Origin: Candidatus Gastranaerophilales bacterium | GTDB taxonomy: Bacteria; Cyanobacteriota; Vampirovibrionia; Gastranaerophilales; Gastranaerophilaceae | NCBI GenBank assembly: GCA_947624325.1 | Contig: CANQJT010000008.1 | Coordinates: forward strand, 1-64,000 | Direction of reading: 5' to 3' | Length of the DNA stretch: 64,000 nucleotides | In this document: positions 56,676 to 64,000 of the stretch, piece after piece | Position numbering within the stretch: the stretch's first letter is position 1 | Layout of the letters: every line of letters begins with the position of its first letter | Program-made: the position numbers and the translations under genes | The notes under the pieces: model-generated | Databases searched by the model: none | The model's input: the letters and a program-made list of their open reading frames with translations, nothing else | What the model was told of the DNA's origin: nothing

Positions 56676-57115
56676 TGATTGATAAATCACTTATTAAAAT
56701 AATTATAGTTTCATCATTAATATCAGGTGCGGTTTTAGGGGTAATTCCTTTAATCCCTGCATTTATCTGGATAGCTTTTATTCTTTTAATGTTTTTTATT
56801 GCGCCTTTTATTTTAATATATATGAAAAGGCTTAATTTAATTAAAACCATTGATATTGAGAACTCTTTAATAATTGGTGCAATATCGGGTTTTAGCGCCT
56901 GCTTTGGATTTGCTGTAATTTATTTTCCAATAGCTTTCATTCTTCAATTGATTTTCAAAGTACAATCATTTATTTGGATAAAAGTAATATTTGTAAATTT
57001 TGGATTTTTAATTCCGATGATTATATTCACGGCACTTCTTTGCGCTTTATTTAATACTTTTAGCGCTTTTATAACTGCATATTTATATTCGTATTTTGGA
57101 AATAAAGGAAACTAA
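56675..57115 (+). CDS. Four-helix membrane protein
   Basis: A 146-residue hydrophobic protein with about four transmembrane segments (LISGAVLGVIPLIPAFIWIA, LLMFFIAPFILIYMK, GFSACFGFAVIYFPIAFILQ, FGFLIPMIIFTALLCALFNT). The pattern of short loops and helix pairs recalls DUF-type small membrane proteins. It overlaps ruvC by one base and ends one base before the mtnA ATG, so it sits in an operon with them. Function unknown. Confidence 0.6.
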   Translation: MIDKSLIKIIIVSSLISGAVLGVIPLIPAFIWIAFILLMFFIAPFILIYMKRLNLIKTIDIENSLIIGAISGFSACFGFAVIYFPIAFILQLIFKVQSFIWIKVIFVNFGFLIPMIIFTALLCALFNTFSAFITAYLYSYFGNKGN

Positions 57116-57116
57116 A

Positions 57117-58178
57117 ATGTCATTTAATTCAAAAATAAAAACTATAGAATGGGTAAATAATTCATCCAGAATGATAGATCAAACAGTGCTTCCTAAAGAA
57201 TTTAAAACCGTTGATATAACTACAACGAAAGGTATGTATACAGCGATAAAAGATATGATAGTTAGAGGCGCACCGGCAATAGGAATAGCAGGAGCACATG
57301 GGGTTGCACTTGGTGCAATAGAATTATCCAAAACCGAAACAAATAAAGAGGAATTTTTAAATAAATTATCTGAAAAAGCTGAATATTTAAAGTCCTCAAG
57401 ACCGACAGCGGTAAATTTAATGTGGGCGGTTGATAAGCAGATAAAACTTGCAAAAGAAATACAGGGCAGTATTGAAGAAATAACAAAAGCTTTAATACAA
57501 AACGGTATAAAACTTGAAAATGAAGATATAGAAATAAATAAAAAAATGGGAGATTATGGCGCAGAGGTTGTTCCGAAGGGTGCAGCAATTCTGACTCACT
57601 GTAATGCAGGGGCATTGGCAACAGTGGGTTACGGTACTGCACTTGGAGTTATAAGAAGCGCATACGCAAAAGACCCTACAATAAAAGTATTTGCCGATGA
57701 AACTCGTCCCCGTCAGCAAGGTGCAAGACTTACCACCTGGGAATTAACTCAAGACGGCATACCTACAACATTAATTACTGACGGAATGTGCTCTTATTTT
57801 ATGTCTAAAGGTATGATAGATATGGTAGTTGTTGGTGCGGACAGGATTGCTGCCAACGGTGATACGGCAAACAAAATAGGTACATATACAGTAGCTATTG
57901 CCGCAAAATATCATAATATTCCGTTTTATATAGCAGCACCGTTGTCTACAATTGATGTTTCAATAAAATCAGGAAAAGAAATCCCCATTGAAGAAAGAAA
58001 CCATGAAGAAGTTACACATATAAACGGCGATTGGATTTGCGCTAAGGATGTTAATATTATTAATCCCGGATTTGATGTTACTCCTAATGAACTTATAACA
58101 GGTATTATTACGGAAAAAGGTATTTTAAAACCGGATTTTAAAGAGTCTATAAAAAACGCATTTTGTAATTACAAATAA
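57117..58178 (+). CDS. mtnA: Methylthioribose-1-phosphate isomerase (MtnA)
   Basis: A 353-residue enzyme of the eIF2B-like aldose isomerase family. IKTIEWVNNSSRMIDQTVLP starts it; MIVRGAPAIGIAGAHGVALG is the substrate loop; ILTHCNAGALATVGYGTALG contains the catalytic Cys; ADRIAANGDTANKIGTYTVA holds the catalytic Asp. It acts in methionine salvage, though some members act on ribose-1,5-bisphosphate. ATG 57117 is chosen because AAGGA lies 8 bases upstream; a TTG at 57096 is open but precedes it. Other salvage genes are not in the window. Confidence 0.93.
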   Translation: MSFNSKIKTIEWVNNSSRMIDQTVLPKEFKTVDITTTKGMYTAIKDMIVRGAPAIGIAGAHGVALGAIELSKTETNKEEFLNKLSEKAEYLKSSRPTAVNLMWAVDKQIKLAKEIQGSIEEITKALIQNGIKLENEDIEINKKMGDYGAEVVPKGAAILTHCNAGALATVGYGTALGVIRSAYAKDPTIKVFADETRPRQQGARLTTWELTQDGIPTTLITDGMCSYFMSKGMIDMVVVGADRIAANGDTANKIGTYTVAIAAKYHNIPFYIAAPLSTIDVSIKSGKEIPIEERNHEEVTHINGDWICAKDVNIINPGFDVTPNELITGIITEKGILKPDFKESIKNAFCNYK

Positions 58179-58231
58179 ATTGAAAAACAACTTTGATAAT
58201 GATATAATCGGCTTATAAAAAGGAGATAGTT

Positions 58232-58699
58232 ATGAAAAATAATTTAAAAATGTTGACCGTTTCATTAATTGCTTTTGGGATAGGTCTTACAGCTGGAAAT
58301 TATGCTGTATCTGATGTTCCGTCAAATTTTAAGGTTGCAGTTGTAGATGTACAACAAGTAGTTGCTTCTTCACCGCAAGTTAAAGCTTTGAAAGATGAAC
58401 AAAAAAGAAAAGGTCAGGAATTAGCTAAATTTATTGAAACCGCTAAAGCTGCTCTTGATAAAGAAAAAGATGCGGCTAAAAGAAAAGCTTTAGAACAAAA
58501 ATACAATAAAGAATTTAATGCTAAAAGAGATGCTATAGCTAAAACTTATGAAACAAAATTATTATCAATTGATAAAAATATTTCAACAATTATAAATACA
58601 AATGCTAAAAATAGCGGATATAATCTTGTACTTGCAAAAGGTGCAGTTTTATCGGGCGGAGTAGATATTACGGATCAAATAGTTAAAGCTGTTAAATAA
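58232..58699 (+). CDS. OmpH/Skp-like periplasmic chaperone 1
   Basis: A 155-residue protein with a signal peptide (LKMLTVSLIAFGIGLTAGNY), the conserved beta strand KVAVVDVQQVVASSPQVKAL, long Lys/Ala-rich helical tentacles and the end YNLVLAKGAVLSGGVDITDQ, which is the second conserved strand. Skp-type trimers carry unfolded outer-membrane proteins across the periplasm. A paralogue is at 61425. Ribosome site AAGGAGA. Confidence 0.93.
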   Translation: MKNNLKMLTVSLIAFGIGLTAGNYAVSDVPSNFKVAVVDVQQVVASSPQVKALKDEQKRKGQELAKFIETAKAALDKEKDAAKRKALEQKYNKEFNAKRDAIAKTYETKLLSIDKNISTIINTNAKNSGYNLVLAKGAVLSGGVDITDQIVKAVK

Positions 58700-58752
58700 A
58701 ACTTTTAATAAATATTCCGGCTAAAATTTTATTTTTAAGGAAAAATTTTCAA

Positions 58753-60288
58753 ATGAATAAAAACAGAAATTTCATTATATTTACATTCTTTTTAATGTTA
58801 ATTTCTGTTTTTATTATTTGTTGTGTTAAGTATTTTGGTAAAAATTCATGTTTTAATGATGATGATTTCTTTTATGCAAGATATATGATTGGTGAATCAT
58901 ATTTTGATTCTTTTAAGTTTTCAATTTTCCACGGGGGTGGATATTTAGGTTTATTTTTATGTAAATTTTTATCATTCGGTTTACCTTGTTTATTAAATAT
59001 TCATCCTGATGATTTTATTTGTAATCAGGAAGGGATAATAAGAGGTATTTTTACTTGTTTTATTCTTTTTTCAATATCTTTATTTAGTATTATTAGGAAT
59101 AAATCTAAATTATTATATTTGGTTTCTTTTTTATTTATAACATTTTATTATTTCAATTGTGAATTTATTTATTTTACGAGTTTAGTTAATTATAATTTTT
59201 ATAGGTATTTTTTTTCTTTATTGTTCTTTTCAATTTTTTGGTATTTTATATACTCCGATATGCTCAGAGATAAAAAAGAGTCAAAAATTAATTATTTTAA
59301 ACTATTTTTAGTATGTATATCAGGGTTTATAGTGGGTACTTCATCAGAAATTAATTTTTTTGTTTCCTCGTCTTTAGCAATTTTAATTATTATTTATAAT
59401 TTAATAAGTAAAAAAAACAAATTTAATTTAAATATAAATTTTTATTTGCCAATTACTTTTTTGTTTATAAGTATGATAAATTTTGTACTTTCTTCCGGAT
59501 TTAGAAAAGTTGCAGCTGACAGAGGAATGGCTGATATACATATTACATTTCAAACTCTTAAAGAATACACAAATTTATATTTGGATGTTTGTTTTTTAAA
59601 AAATTATTATTATTGGATTTTCTTTATTATTTTATTGATTTTATCATTAATTTTTTGTTATAGAAAAAAATTGTTTAAAGATATTATTTTCCCTATATTT
59701 TTTCAAATATCATTATTAACGGTTATGTATTCATTAGTATTATGCGGAAAAACATTTGGGGGTGATTATTTTTTATGCCATCATAATATTATTTTTCTTT
59801 ACAGAATGTTAATTATGTATCCGATACTGATTCTTTTTGATTATGTATTAAAAAATATTTATGAAACGGTTAAATATAAACAAGTATTTTTACGGACAGT
59901 ATGTGTATTAATCTTAGTTTCATTAATTTGTATGAATATAGACTTTATTAATAAAATTAAAATCCATAGTAATGTTTTTTATAAATACAAAAAAGAAACA
60001 TATATGTGTCAAAAAATTGTAAGATATTATTACCTAAAAAAAGAAATAATCAAAATTCCGCAATCTTTTATATTTGACTTACCTCTGGATAGTGAAATAC
60101 ATGCAAATATATATAAAAATTCATTATATAAAATATATAAAGATAATGGTTATATAAATATTAATTTTATGATAGTTCCGAATGGACTTGAAGTCTTTTT
60201 CAAAGATGGCGGCAAATTTAGTGAAAATGAACTAAAAGAATTAAAATTTGCAAGATTATATGATGATGATTTTGTATTAGGTAAGTAG
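58753..60288 (+). CDS. Polytopic membrane protein (paralogue of 39804-41384)
   Basis: A 511-residue protein with about ten hydrophobic segments. The first outer loop is acidic (CFNDDDFFYARYMIGESYFD), then HGGGYLGLF and CLLNIHPDDFICNQEGI; a later loop has SSGFRKVAADRGMADIH. The C-terminus FKDGGKFSENELKELKFARL aligns with that of 39804-41384 at the place where the latter has its G9 tract; here the Gly codons are GGC GGC and not a run. It is probably a GT-C-like or glycan-related membrane enzyme. Function is not established. Confidence 0.7.
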   Translation: MNKNRNFIIFTFFLMLISVFIICCVKYFGKNSCFNDDDFFYARYMIGESYFDSFKFSIFHGGGYLGLFLCKFLSFGLPCLLNIHPDDFICNQEGIIRGIFTCFILFSISLFSIIRNKSKLLYLVSFLFITFYYFNCEFIYFTSLVNYNFYRYFFSLLFFSIFWYFIYSDMLRDKKESKINYFKLFLVCISGFIVGTSSEINFFVSSSLAILIIIYNLISKKNKFNLNINFYLPITFLFISMINFVLSSGFRKVAADRGMADIHITFQTLKEYTNLYLDVCFLKNYYYWIFFIILLILSLIFCYRKKLFKDIIFPIFFQISLLTVMYSLVLCGKTFGGDYFLCHHNIIFLYRMLIMYPILILFDYVLKNIYETVKYKQVFLRTVCVLILVSLICMNIDFINKIKIHSNVFYKYKKETYMCQKIVRYYYLKKEIIKIPQSFIFDLPLDSEIHANIYKNSLYKIYKDNGYININFMIVPNGLEVFFKDGGKFSENELKELKFARLYDDDFVLGK

Positions 60289-60290
60289 AT

Positions 60291-61304
60291 TTAACAGCAA
60301 ACTTTATTAATAATGCCTGATAAAGCCTGTAAATCTTTATACAACTCAGCAAAATCGCTCGGATAAAGAGATTGAGCTCCGTCGCAAAGTGCGGTTTCGG
60401 GAGAATTATGAACCTCAATAATTAAACCGTCTGCACCTGCTGCAATAGCAGCTTTAGACATTGGTGCCACTTTGTCTCTTAAACCTGTAGCATGACTGGG
60501 GTCAACTATTATAGGCAGATGGCTTATTTTTTGAACAACGGGAATAGCTGAAATATCAAGTGTATTTCGTGTCATGGGTTCAAATGTTCTAATACCTCTT
60601 TCGCAAAGAATTACTTCTCTGTTTCCGCCGGAAACAATATATTCTGCGGACATTAATAATTCTTCAATAGTTGCACTCAAACCTCTTTTTAAAAGCACGG
60701 GTTTTCTTATTTCACCAAGGCATCTTAACAGGTTAAAGTTTTGCATATTTCTTGCGCCTACTTGAAGAATGTCAACATATTTAAGAAATAAAGGGATTTG
60801 TCCTACTTCCATAACTTCGGAGGTAACAGCCATACCATACTTATCAGCAACTTCCCTTAAAATTTTTAAACCTTCTTCACCAAGTCCTTGAAATGCATAG
60901 GGTGAAGTTCTCGGTTTAAAGGCACCTCCTCTTAAAATTTTTACACCGCATTTTGCCAGTTTCTGTGCTGTAGCATCAACCTGCTCATAAGATTCTACAC
61001 TGCAAGGACCTGCTATCATCCCGACATGCCCACCGCCAAATTTAACTCCGTTAACTTCTATTATTGTATCGTTAGGTTTAAATACTCGGCTGACAAGCTT
61101 ATATGGGGAGGATATCCTTATAACTTCTTTAACACCGTCTAAAAGTTCTATATCTCTTTTATCTATAATTTTTGAACCTACAGCTCCTATTACTGTATGG
61201 TCTTCACCTTTTGAAATATGGGTATCAAATCCCTTTTGTTTTATAAATTCTAGAACTTTTTGTATTTTATCTTCGCTTGCGCTTGATTGCATTACTACTA
61301 ACAT
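60291..61304 (-). CDS. aroF: 3-deoxy-7-phosphoheptulonate (DAHP) synthase, type I-beta
   Basis: A 337-residue enzyme, first in the shikimate pathway. An N-terminal ferredoxin-like domain (about 1-70: VLEFIKQKGFDTHISKGEDH) precedes the barrel, as in Thermotoga-type DAHP synthases. The catalytic core shows GMIAGPCSVESYEQVDATAQ, LRGGAFKPRTSPYAFQG, LLKRGLSATIEELLMSAEYI and LPIIVDPSHATGLRDKV. The N-terminal domain usually gives feedback inhibition. AAGGAG precedes the ATG. It is monocistronic; it converges with the membrane-protein gene. Confidence 0.95.
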   Translation of the reverse strand: MLVVMQSSASEDKIQKVLEFIKQKGFDTHISKGEDHTVIGAVGSKIIDKRDIELLDGVKEVIRISSPYKLVSRVFKPNDTIIEVNGVKFGGGHVGMIAGPCSVESYEQVDATAQKLAKCGVKILRGGAFKPRTSPYAFQGLGEEGLKILREVADKYGMAVTSEVMEVGQIPLFLKYVDILQVGARNMQNFNLLRCLGEIRKPVLLKRGLSATIEELLMSAEYIVSGGNREVILCERGIRTFEPMTRNTLDISAIPVVQKISHLPIIVDPSHATGLRDKVAPMSKAAIAAGADGLIIEVHNSPETALCDGAQSLYPSDFAELYKDLQALSGIINKVCC

Positions 61305-61424
61305 TTAATTATCTCCTTAAAATCATTATATTATGGACATAGAAATTAACAAATTTGAAATACAAAAATATATCGGTTATATTATATAAATAAGAGCTTG
61401 AAAAATAGAAAACAGGAGGGAATA

Positions 61425-61877
61425 ATGAAAAAGATAAAAGTTATTTTAACAGGTTTGTTAATAATGTTTGCAGCTAATTTAACTGCGAATGCTACAACAA
61501 TAGGATATGCAGATTTTCAGAAGGTGCTTTCCGAATATTCTTTTGCAAGAAATACTTATAAAGATTTAGATAACAAACTGCTTGAACTTCAGCAGTATGT
61601 AATTGATAAAGATAAGCAGTTTAAAACTATTGAATCACCAATTCAAAGAAAAACATTTGAAGATCAAATCCAAAAAGAATTTAAAGTTAAAGAAGACAGA
61701 ATTTATGATTTAAAAGACCAAAAAGAAAAAATCATAAGAGATAATGTACTTGCAGCATCAAAAGCAGTAGCAGCTGCTAAAAAACTGGATGTAATACTTG
61801 ATTACGGTGTTGTATATGCAGGCGGTGTTGATGTTACAAATGATATTATTCAATATTTAAATACACAGAAAAAATAG
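61425..61877 (+). CDS. OmpH/Skp-like periplasmic chaperone 2
   Basis: A 150-residue protein from ATG 61425, preceded by AGGAGGG. An in-frame TTG at 61398 would put that ribosome site inside the gene and is rejected. It has a signal peptide (VILTGLLIMFAANLTANA), the strand TTIGYADFQKVLSEYSFARN, a charged coiled-coil middle and LDVILDYGVVYAGGVDVTND near the end. It is a second Skp-type protein 2.7 kb from the first. Confidence 0.93.
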   Translation: MKKIKVILTGLLIMFAANLTANATTIGYADFQKVLSEYSFARNTYKDLDNKLLELQQYVIDKDKQFKTIESPIQRKTFEDQIQKEFKVKEDRIYDLKDQKEKIIRDNVLAASKAVAAAKKLDVILDYGVVYAGGVDVTNDIIQYLNTQKK

Positions 61878-61893
61878 TAAGGATATAACTAAA

Positions 61894-61932
61894 AAGAAGC
61901 CTAAACACATTGTGGAATTGGCTTCTTTTTTA
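61894..61932 (+). terminator. Rho-independent terminator
   Basis: AAGAAGCC pairs with GGCTTCTT around an 18-base loop, followed by six or more T. It ends the ompH-like gene. Confidence 0.75.
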
Positions 61933-61947
61933 TTTTAGGAGATTTAT

Positions 61948-63252
61948 ATGAAAATTATTGACATTATAGAAAAAAAGAAAAAAGGCGGAATATTAACCGA
62001 AGAAGAAATAAAGTTCTTTATAAGCGGTGTTATGAATGGTTCAATAGAGGACTATCAAACAAGTGCATTATTAATGTCAATATATTTTCAAGGTATGAAT
62101 ATTGATGAAACAACTCTTTTAACAAAGTATATGGTTGAATCCGGCGAAATTCTTGATTTAAGTGATATATCAAATAATATAGTTGATAAACATTCAACCG
62201 GCGGTGTGGGTGATAAAATAACATTAATATTTTTGCCGTTAATGGCTGCAGCAGGAATATATACCGCAAAATTATCGGGAAGAGGCTTGGGACATACAGG
62301 CGGAACTATTGATAAACTTGAATCTATCCCGAGTTTCAGGACTGATTTAACAATAGAAGAATTTAAAGATAAAGTAAAGGAGCATAAAACCGCAATTGCG
62401 GCTCAGACATTATCATTAGCCCCTGCTGACGGTAAATTATATGCGCTGAGAGATGTAACTTCAACAGTTGATATAATACCTCTTATAGCTTCATCTGTTG
62501 TATCAAAAAAGATAGCATCCGGGGCAAACCATATAATTTTAGATGTTAAATACGGTTCGGGCGCTTTTATTAAAACGGCAAAAGAAGCTGAAAAACTCTC
62601 ACAAATAATGGTTGAAGTAGGTAAAAGACTCGGAAGAAATATATGTGCAGTTATAAGCTCTATGGATAAGCCTTTAGGCAGAGCAATAGGAAATTCCGTC
62701 GAAATTCAGGAGGTAATAGAGTTTTTAAAAGGCAATAAAGATGAGGATTTAAAAGAAATAACATATACACTTTGTGCGGAAGCACTTGAAAAAACGGGGG
62801 TCTGCCCTGATAAAAATAAAGCCTTTAAATTTTTGGATGAGTTAATAGAATCAGGGAAAGCACTTGAAAAGTTTAAAGATATCATAATCTCACAAAACGG
62901 CGATGCATCTGTTATTGATGATTATACAAAATTACCTCAGGCAAGCATTAAATACGAAGTAAAATCATTAAAAGACGGTTTTGTTTCAGATATAGATGCA
63001 TTAAAAATAGCAAAAGCTTGTAAAAATTTAGGTGCAGGCAGAGAGAAAAAATCGGATTCAATTGACTATAGTGCAGGAATTTATTTAACTCAAAAGGCAT
63101 CTGAACCTGTTCAAAAAGGTGAAACTATTGCTGTTATTTATACAAATAAACAAGAAACAATAAAAGATGCGGAAAATTTAATACTTTCCGCATACAAAAT
63201 AACAAATAAACCCGAGAAAAGAAAATCTTTAATTTATAAAATAATCAATTAA
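61948..63252 (+). CDS. pdp: Pyrimidine-nucleoside phosphorylase
   Basis: A 434-residue enzyme of the thymidine/pyrimidine phosphorylase family. It starts MKIIDIIEKKKKGGILTEEE; the phosphate-binding signature is VDKHSTGGVGDKITLIFLPL and SGRGLGHTGGTIDKLESIPS follows. DVTSTVDIIPLIASSVVSKK and HIILDVKYGSGAFIKTAKEA complete the core. It splits uridine or thymidine to base and (deoxy)ribose-1-phosphate. Length and order fit the Gram-positive-type Pdp; choice between DeoA and Pdp is uncertain. AGGAG precedes the ATG. Confidence 0.94.
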   Translation: MKIIDIIEKKKKGGILTEEEIKFFISGVMNGSIEDYQTSALLMSIYFQGMNIDETTLLTKYMVESGEILDLSDISNNIVDKHSTGGVGDKITLIFLPLMAAAGIYTAKLSGRGLGHTGGTIDKLESIPSFRTDLTIEEFKDKVKEHKTAIAAQTLSLAPADGKLYALRDVTSTVDIIPLIASSVVSKKIASGANHIILDVKYGSGAFIKTAKEAEKLSQIMVEVGKRLGRNICAVISSMDKPLGRAIGNSVEIQEVIEFLKGNKDEDLKEITYTLCAEALEKTGVCPDKNKAFKFLDELIESGKALEKFKDIIISQNGDASVIDDYTKLPQASIKYEVKSLKDGFVSDIDALKIAKACKNLGAGREKKSDSIDYSAGIYLTQKASEPVQKGETIAVIYTNKQETIKDAENLILSAYKITNKPEKRKSLIYKIIN

Positions 63253-63659
63253 ACTTTCACATTCGCTTCTAAAATACTTTGAAGAATTTCAGCGCAGTCT
63301 TTAACCATATTCGTGCAATGAAGCCTTCTTTCGGGCGAGTGAAAATCGCTGAAACCTGCACTTAATACCTTACAGCAGGTTACTTTGTATTTTTGGGTAA
63401 ATTTTTCATAAAATTCTTTAGCTAAAGCTCTGGCTTTTTTACCGTCACGGTCGATATCATTTCTTCCGAACATTGCACCTATTATCATTTGAGAACCTGC
63501 AACAGCACCGCAAAGACACCTTACACCCATACCGCCGGAAAATGAAGTTGATATACTTACAGCTTCATTAGAAATATAACCTTTATCAGCTGCCGCTTTT
63601 ACTATTGATTCAGAACAGGAATATCCTTCCATAAAATATTTTAATGCCGATTCTTTCAT
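63249..63659 (-). CDS. C_GCAxxG_C_C family redox-type protein
   Basis: A 136-residue protein from ATG 63659; GGAGGG sits before this codon, and the earlier in-frame ATG at 63671 would contain that site. The family cysteines are all present: YFMEGYSCSESIV, GVRCLCGAVAGSQMIIGAMF, KVTCCKVLSAG and LHCTNMVKDCAEIL. The family is named for its conserved cysteines and probably binds metal or takes part in electron transfer; function is not established. It overlaps the end of the phosphorylase gene by 4 bases, tail to tail. Confidence 0.9.
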   Translation of the reverse strand: MKESALKYFMEGYSCSESIVKAAADKGYISNEAVSISTSFSGGMGVRCLCGAVAGSQMIIGAMFGRNDIDRDGKKARALAKEFYEKFTQKYKVTCCKVLSAGFSDFHSPERRLHCTNMVKDCAEILQSILEANVKV

Positions 63660-63718
63660 ATAACCCTCCATTTTTTTATATTATATAATAAATTTTTTTG
63701 TTTTTTTTATTTACCCAC

Positions 63719-63747
63719 TTGAAAAATCATGAAAAATATGTTACAAT
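63719..63747 (+). promoter_or_regulatory. Strong sigma70-type promoter
   Basis: TTGAAA-17-TACAAT, with a start expected near 63754 and a ribosome site AAGGAAA before the ATG at 63770. Confidence 0.7.
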
Positions 63748-63769
63748 TGTAGTATAAGGAAACATTAAT

Positions 63770-64000
63770 ATGTATGCACCGGCAGAACAAAAACTATTTT
63801 TTTGCTCGGAGAAAACGGTCATAAAGCTAGGGATATTGATAACGGCGATAGCAGTTTTCTCGGGGCAGAATATGAGTATAAGTGCATATGAGACAGGGAC
63901 TGTATTAAAAGGTTATATACAAGAGAATACTATATTAAAAGAGCATAATGATGCTCTTTTTTTATTGCAAAATCAATGGAACGAAAGTATTAAAAAGAAA
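63770..64000 (+). CDS. Partial membrane-anchored protein cut by window end
   Basis: The open frame from ATG 63770 runs 77 codons off the window edge. Residues 1-20 are polar (MYAPAEQKLFFCSEKTVIKL), followed by one hydrophobic helix (GILITAIAVFSGQNMSI) and then a helical segment starting ETGTVLKGYIQENTILKEHN with heptad-like spacing, suggesting a coiled coil. It has a promoter and ribosome site. Codon use differs slightly from its neighbours (ACG, GGG, AAG more frequent near the start). The family cannot be told from the N-terminus alone. Confidence 0.7.
   Translation, partial: MYAPAEQKLFFCSEKTVIKLGILITAIAVFSGQNMSISAYETGTVLKGYIQENTILKEHNDALFLLQNQWNESIKKK

Noticed and set aside
57262-57642. 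126-codon minus-strand frame inside mtnA
   Set aside because: It is a shadow of the mtnA coding bias; low-complexity Leu- and Tyr-rich translation.

Overview
The window is a strongly AT-rich bacterial chromosome segment from a Gram-negative-type cell. Envelope genes include a TolC/MacA/MacB exporter, two Skp/OmpH-like chaperones and many surface-glycan genes. A Ycf45-type AAA + R3H protein (49722-51320) is a cyanobacterial hallmark. dnaN sits apart from dnaA next to an AT-rich origin-like block. Several small lineage-type proteins carry SFKG or INFKA-like ends. Together these suggest a non-photosynthetic cyanobacterial relative (Melainabacteria/Vampirovibrionia, Gastranaerophilales-like). That placement is inference; no rRNA, tRNA, CRISPR array or intact insertion sequence was seen.

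Layout. 1-2.1 kb: secreted kelch-like protein and two small envelope proteins. 2.2-7.5 kb: mnmE, a soluble histidine kinase and clpB. 7.5-12.5 kb: a small charged protein and a 1531-residue helical-repeat protein with an HD domain. 12.6-24.5 kb: a surface-sugar region with glycosyltransferases, a four-gene minus-strand operon (KdsC-like phosphatase, GatZ/KbaZ-like protein, cupin, nucleotidyltransferase-kinase fusion), a GT-C-like membrane protein with an SGNH-like protein, radA and a fucosyltransferase-like gene. 24.5-29.7 kb: a VTT/YqaA membrane protein and a complete MacAB-TolC-type operon. 30.4-34 kb: candidate oriC, dnaN, thrB, pgk. 34-37.8 kb: SGNH paralogue, remnants of two Fic genes, an intact mobile mystery protein A, a nitroreductase and pilin-like gene 1. 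37.9-49.7 kb: dnaK, polytopic membrane protein, nanE-like/ROK kinase pair, parvulin, tadA, a two-component system, an orphan sugar permease and pilin-like gene 2. 49.7-64 kb: Ycf45-like ATPase with a long structured leader, fusA, asnS, ruvC, mtnA, two OmpH genes, DAHP synthase, pyrimidine-nucleoside phosphorylase and a gene cut by the window end.

Most interesting signal. Five G/C homopolymer tracts of 8-9 bases occur in this AT-rich DNA. Two lie directly after the start codons of two pilin-like genes and one after a possible start of a Fic gene fragment; in all three the downstream frame would open if the tract lost one base. Two more lie in-frame inside polytopic membrane proteins likely to act on surface glycans. 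This looks like a set of phase-variable (contingency) surface genes switched by slipped-strand mispairing. A second signal is a cluster of six TTTTNTACA nonamers directly upstream of dnaN, a likely replication origin with a lineage-specific DnaA box. Other unexplained items are a G-rich-spacer promoter found three times, a nested inverted repeat beside pilin 2, a structured leader before the Ycf45-like gene, and the unusual sugar operon.
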